A stretch of DNA of 64,000 nucleotides, taken from Tachypleus tridentatus (Eukaryota; Arthropoda; Merostomata; Xiphosura; Limulidae). The translations under genes were made by a program, and so were the position numbers. Shown here piece after piece: positions 59,638 through 64,000 of the stretch (its first letter is position 1; every line of letters starts with the position of its first letter). The DNA lies in the NCBI RefSeq assembly GCF_004210375.1, contig NC_134837.1:164341310-164405309 (forward strand), written 5' to 3'. The notes under the pieces are model-generated. The model was not told the origin of the DNA. It saw only the letters and a list, made by a program, of their open reading frames with translations, and did not search any database.

Positions 59638-61018
59638 GTAAAAATGCCTTAAATAATATTTTTTATAATTTCAGTTTAGAACATCAAAACATTTATACTA
59701 ACTAATCACAAGAATTGTATTTAAAATTTTTCTTTGAATGCTACATAGTTAAAGTTTCATGCTACATAATTTTAAAAAAATAACTGGAATGCCACTATGT
59801 AAGTCATGTTTTAGAAAAATTGTGGATACTTTTCAAGTTTTAGATGAGCCTTAAAATGTTGAATGTGCTTGTTTTTCAAGGTATTCAGCTAGTTTTAGAA
59901 AGACTAATTTATTCTTTATTTTTAAGGAAAATGTTCATTCATAAAAGCTTGATTTCTAATTTACTACACAAGGATTTTCCTCATTTATACATGTATTATG
60001 ATTGTACAGGTTAGATTGCCATGCAGTTGTAATTGTTTCTGAACTTGTCAACTTAAATAATTTTATCAAAGCAAATACATCATGGTGAATCACTTATAAA
60101 AATTGAGACAAACAATGATAATTCTGATATGATATGATTCTCATGTAATAATTTTTCTCAGTTATTATTTCCCTCTATATTTGCAATTTTCACTCGCAAC
60201 TAGTATTGGTACTCACACCTACCTCTGGTGATTATGCAGTTGTGGGGATACTCTTCTTGTGGAGGCATTTACCACCTGTTATAAAGTCTAAAATTTCTCA
60301 TTTTTTGGTTCCTAGTGCCACATTTATTGGCTTTGGGGAGGTAGGCATTCAGTTTAGATTAATCCTACTACAACTCTTTGCTTATCCTTCTATGTGCCTT
60401 CTCATCCAACTTTTATCTAATTTGCTCAATTTTGTATCCTTCTTATTGCACTTTTGTTGCAGTTCAACTTTGATTTCAAGTCCTTCTCCTCTTCCTTTGT
60501 TACTGTTTACTCTTCCTCAGTTCCTCAGTTATCTCCCTCAGTTGCTGATGCATCATCTCACAGTTGCCACACTGGTTTCTTGCATGGTTTTGTCCAATCC
60601 TTTGTAGCATAATACAGACTATCTATATGTGTAGCTTCCATTCTTTCCCATTCACTACATACTTCCTTCCCAACAGTGTATCAGAGAAATTGGCATGCTC
60701 CTTCACTGTGGTCTGTGTAATCCTCTCTTCAAGAGAAATATTTACATTTTTTTGTTATATACAAAGACTGTTCTTATTTCATAAATATTCTCTTGCATTC
60801 TACACCAACATTTACAGTTTTTTTTTGTCTGTTTCTCTTACAGTAGGGACTCCTTCTTGACAGGATCCCTTGACTTTGTGTTGCCTGAGGTCCTTATTTC
60901 CTAAACTATCTGTATATTGACACAATGGATTTTGTTTTTCTTCCCTCTTCCTACTAGTCAGTTTGCATTCTTGTACATCTCATCTCTACTCAGCACCCAT
61001 AGGCTTAGTAGGTCAAAT
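59638..61018 (+). other. MTO1 intron 6, left part
   Basis: AT-rich to about 60150, then pyrimidine-rich with hydrophobic open frames (for example 60206-60607) that look compositional. No exon of MTO1 is visible. Confidence 0.5.
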
Positions 61019-61334
61019 TCAAATTCTGCTTTTATAACAAGCTACACCTTTCGTGTTCATTTGTACATCAGTATTTGCACCAGTAAAGTCTTCTTCCCTT
61101 TCAAAGTACTTCTTTGACAAATTGGCATGATAGACCTCAGTCATCGCTTCTACTTCCACATTATAGTACATTTTTTTGACCGTTTTCTTTACTGTGAAAG
61201 GTTCTTTCCACTTTTGGATAAGATTGTTGTTGTCTGTGGGTAGCAGAACTAAAACCGTCTGTCCAACCCTGAAATGTTGATCCTTGGTCCTGTTAATATA
61301 GAATTGTTTCTGATTGTCTTTGGATTTGACTTCC
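61019..61334 (-). pseudogene. Ty3/gypsy-type integrase C-terminal fragment
   Basis: The - strand is open between stops at 61335 and 61019, about 104 codons. It reads KDNQKQFYINRTKDQHFRVG, then QTVLVLLPTDNNNLIQKWKE, PFTVKKTVKKMYYNVEVEAM and VYHANLSKKYFERE. The VLVLLPTD...W.GPF...YHxNxLKxY pattern is the C-terminal domain of gypsy-family integrases. The rest of pol is not recognisable on either side, though purine-rich text continues to about 62.1 kb. It is antisense to MTO1. Confidence 0.82.
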
Positions 61335-62399
61335 CTAGTAAAACCGTTTTGCTAGGTCAAGTTCAGTACTTCTTTCTAGTCTTCAGTTCTGTAAGTTTCT
61401 TCTTTCTCTGTCTTGTGCTTGACTTTTTTGCATTCAAGTGTCTTTCTTTTGCACTTCCTTCAGCTGCTGTGAAACTACATTTGAGTGATCACTTCAAGAC
61501 TTTAAAAGGTTTGGTATCCTGCTTGCTTATTTTCCTTTGAGCTTTTATGATGAATATAATTGCATTGGCAGTTTTTTTTTTGTCTAATTCCTGTAAATAT
61601 TTACTACCTGCCAATTCTTTTTTTATCTTTTACTTTATCCAGACTATTCCTTGTTATGTTCTGCTGATTTCCTCCATTTTGGCCCTTACTGGAACAGCAG
61701 CTTATGCCCTTATCTCCCTCTTGATCTCTCTTCTGACATCTTCAATTGGAGATTTTTCATTTCAACATTACCTTAATGTGTGACATTTGTCTGGTTTCAT
61801 ACTTTAGCTTGGGGACTCAACTCTCATGTGGAGGTTTTCTTTGCCTGTAGCATTTGCCTTTTCTACTTTTACCAGAAGAGTTGGTCTTATTTTAGAATTT
61901 GGTCTGTTTGCTTGGTTTCTGACTGTCCCGTCTCTGTTCCTCATGTGTCTTTGTTCTTCATTTGTTTTGTTGATCAAGGTTTGTTTGTTACAATTGTTAC
62001 TCTTTATAGAGTTATCCTGTTGAATACCTTCAATTATCCCATTTTTACTTCCCTCTCTTTCTGTTCCTTTTGTGTGGGCCATCTGCTACTCTCCTTTGGA
62101 CTTCTATGCTGTCCTTCAAGCCATGTCTGATTTTCCCTTTTAAGCCATTGTAGTGTATTCTTTGTACTATATTTTACTTGGACCTATTTCATTTTTCTGG
62201 CATGTGGTTGTCATCATTCTAACATTTATACTCTCAGTGTTTCCTGTATCCTTTACCATTCCGTGTACATTATCCACTGTCTGGATTGGACTCTCACCTT
62301 CTCTGGACATCTTCTTCCTGAGAAGGTTGTTTAGTCTTTTATCCTAATTCCTTACCCTCCTCTTCCCACCTCTATGCCCATTCAAATCCAAATCACACA

Positions 62400-63320
62400 T
62401 TTTTACCAGTTAATTCCCTGCTCTGTTTTTGGCTTGTATTGTTTCCTTTTGTGGTTCTTAGTTCTGTCTATTTGTTCCATGCATTCCCTTTGTTTCCTGC
62501 AGTCTTTTTTCTCTTAACTTCACTAGTTGGATTCACCAACTTGTGCAACTGGCATTTTCTGACTTGTCCATGGCAGATCATCATCTGCATATTGTTTTTT
62601 CACACCAAATATGTCATCTAAATATGTATCAGATTGCTCAACACTGCTGTCTTTCAGCAGAGGTCATTTAGGCTAGTATGTGGACAACTCCAAATACATT
62701 TGTTGCTCTGTATCTATTGAACATAGCTGTCATCCCTCTGCAGGTATTGTCTTTTTCTTGTGGTAATTCTGCACACATCTGTTCTCCTTTGAATGGGGTA
62801 AGTCAGCATGTTATTACTATGTATTATGTATTTTATTTCATTGATATCCATCATATTTGAGGATCCCACCTGGTGGTGCTTGTTGCCTTATCAGATATAC
62901 TGAATATTATATCTTAGTATTAAATCTGTATCCTTCTATAACAGTCTCTGTGGAGATGGTGTTTTTTATGTAAGACCAACAGGCACTTATACAGTGGTGT
63001 GAGTGTGTATAGATATGCATATTTTATATTATCATTGTATCATATGTAACAGACTGTCACACTTGGAATTCATGAGTAAAACAGATTGATATTTTTGCCC
63101 ATTCTCATATGTGTGATACTTAGAGTCAAGATCTTTCTGCTTTTCAAAGTAGGGGATCACAGATATCTATTGCACTGTCTCCAGTGTGTCCTTTCTATGG
63201 GCACCCCAACATACATCCCCCCCCTTCTTTTAATGGACTGCAGAAGTCCTTGCCAGTTCTGATTCCAACCTGCTGGAGTGGTGAATATAGAGAATTCCTC
63301 AGGAGTGCAGTTTATAACAC
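62400..63320 (+). pseudogene. DIRS-like tyrosine recombinase relic 3
   Basis: In + strand frames, SWIHQLVQLAFSDLSMADHH and HIVFSHQICHLNMYQIAQHC (H-x-x-R box region, Arg replaced) lead to MWTTPNTFVALYLLNIAVIP from 62678, the AGxW...F..xYLxD block of DIRS recombinases. The tail near 63236 has GGACTGCAGAAGTCCTTGCC, shared with the other copies. It lies in the MTO1 intron after exon 6, sense strand. Confidence 0.72.
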
Positions 63321-64000
63321 AAACTTAAATAAAAATTCATAGATTATATGTACCCACTCATTGTTAAGAGGGGTATTGTTATACTTCTTGGTTGTGTAGT
63401 AACATGCTATTTTTAATCCAAGATTGACTTTCCCCAGATTGACTGAACTTGTTGATCACAAAATAAATTACAAACAAGATATAAAATGATTACTCGTATA
63501 CAAGGAGGTTCCGCTAGATGGTTTATATCTGGACGGACTGCACTTGATATACTATGTAATATCCAAGGTGCTTCTACTGGATGTTTTTTACCTGGGTGGA
63601 CTGTATTTGTTGATCTTACAAACTTATGAAAGGTGCTACCACTGATTTGTTTGCTTGCACAGATCACACTTGGCCTTTTCAGGTACATTTTACAGTCCTA
63701 GTCATGTATATGTATATCTGATTGTCAAACACATTCCTAAGTTCTTACTTTCAGTGTGTCAAATGCTCTTGCTTGTTCCATATGTAGACAACTTAGATAC
63801 TGTTTGTTGTTCACAGGCATAACCTGTATTATGCATATTGTGCCATATATGTCTTACTGTATTCATTACTGGGCAAAGAGCATAGCATTTATAGAAGTAG
63901 TGCTATATTCCATAGATGTGTCTCCTTTTTTAATTATGGAACACCTATTCTTTGGTGACAGTTGTTATCTGCTTGTTTGACTGCTGTGGAGCCTTCACTC
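63321..64000 (+). other. MTO1 intron 6 to window edge
   Basis: No exon or known repeat recognised. A short tandem similarity (AGGTTCCGCTAGATGGTTTA near 63506 and AGGTGCTTCTACTGGATG near 63568, both followed by GGACTG) suggests a degenerate repeat of about 60 bp. Confidence 0.4.

Noticed and set aside
60206..60607. 133-codon + strand open frame
   Set aside because: Leu/Ser/Pro-rich compositional frame in an intron with no splice support and no family signature.
59638..64000. Further MTO1 exons within the window
   Set aside because: The segments expected after exon 6 (a conserved PCYLTHT-like block and a CPSIE-like block) were looked for and not found.

Overview
This is an AT-rich eukaryotic window with spliced genes, large introns, GT-AG splice sites and many decayed transposable elements. 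There is no sign of prokaryotic gene organisation. Two nuclear genes lie on the + strand, and the reading frame runs through their exons without a break. Gene identity and intron structure indicate an animal. The abundant tRNA-derived SINEs, together with CR1-like, Penelope-like, DIRS-like and Ty3/gypsy relics, suggest an arthropod, possibly a chelicerate such as a horseshoe crab. That placement rests on my memory of the SINE sequence and is an inference.

Region 1 (1-20.6 kb) holds the last eight coding exons and 3' UTR of the eIF4E-transporter gene (4E-T, EIF4ENIF1). Its introns carry an internally deleted piggyBac relic (about 7.05-7.95 kb), a decayed hAT transposon (12.6-15.0 kb), a 68-bp tandem duplication, and a 45-bp minisatellite whose unit contains the exon end and splice donor of the penultimate exon.

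Region 2 (20.6-42.2 kb) is intergenic and gene-free as far as I can see. It is filled with SINEs (several with target-site duplications), a deleted mariner, a Ty3/gypsy pol relic, an unidentified multi-frame coding relic (34.8-35.8 kb) and a 4-kb CR1-like LINE on the - strand. Two younger insertions interrupt the LINE: a TTAA-flanked MITE and a hairpin-forming Penelope-like fragment with a 15-bp target-site duplication.

Region 3 (42.2-64 kb) holds the first six exons (residues 1-279) of MTO1, the mitochondrial MnmG/GidA-family tRNA wobble-uridine modification enzyme. The gene runs off the right edge. Its introns hold three separate DIRS-like tyrosine-recombinase relics, all in sense orientation, a Penelope-like GIY-YIG fragment with a 13-bp duplication and a hammerhead-ribozyme-like motif, a ZBED-type hAT relic, and an antisense Ty3/gypsy integrase tail.

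The two host genes act in unrelated pathways (cytoplasmic mRNA repression and decay; mitochondrial tRNA modification). I see no evidence of a novel multi-gene system. The most unusual features are the splice-site-bearing minisatellite, the three DIRS-like relics in one gene, and the Penelope-like ribozyme remnants.
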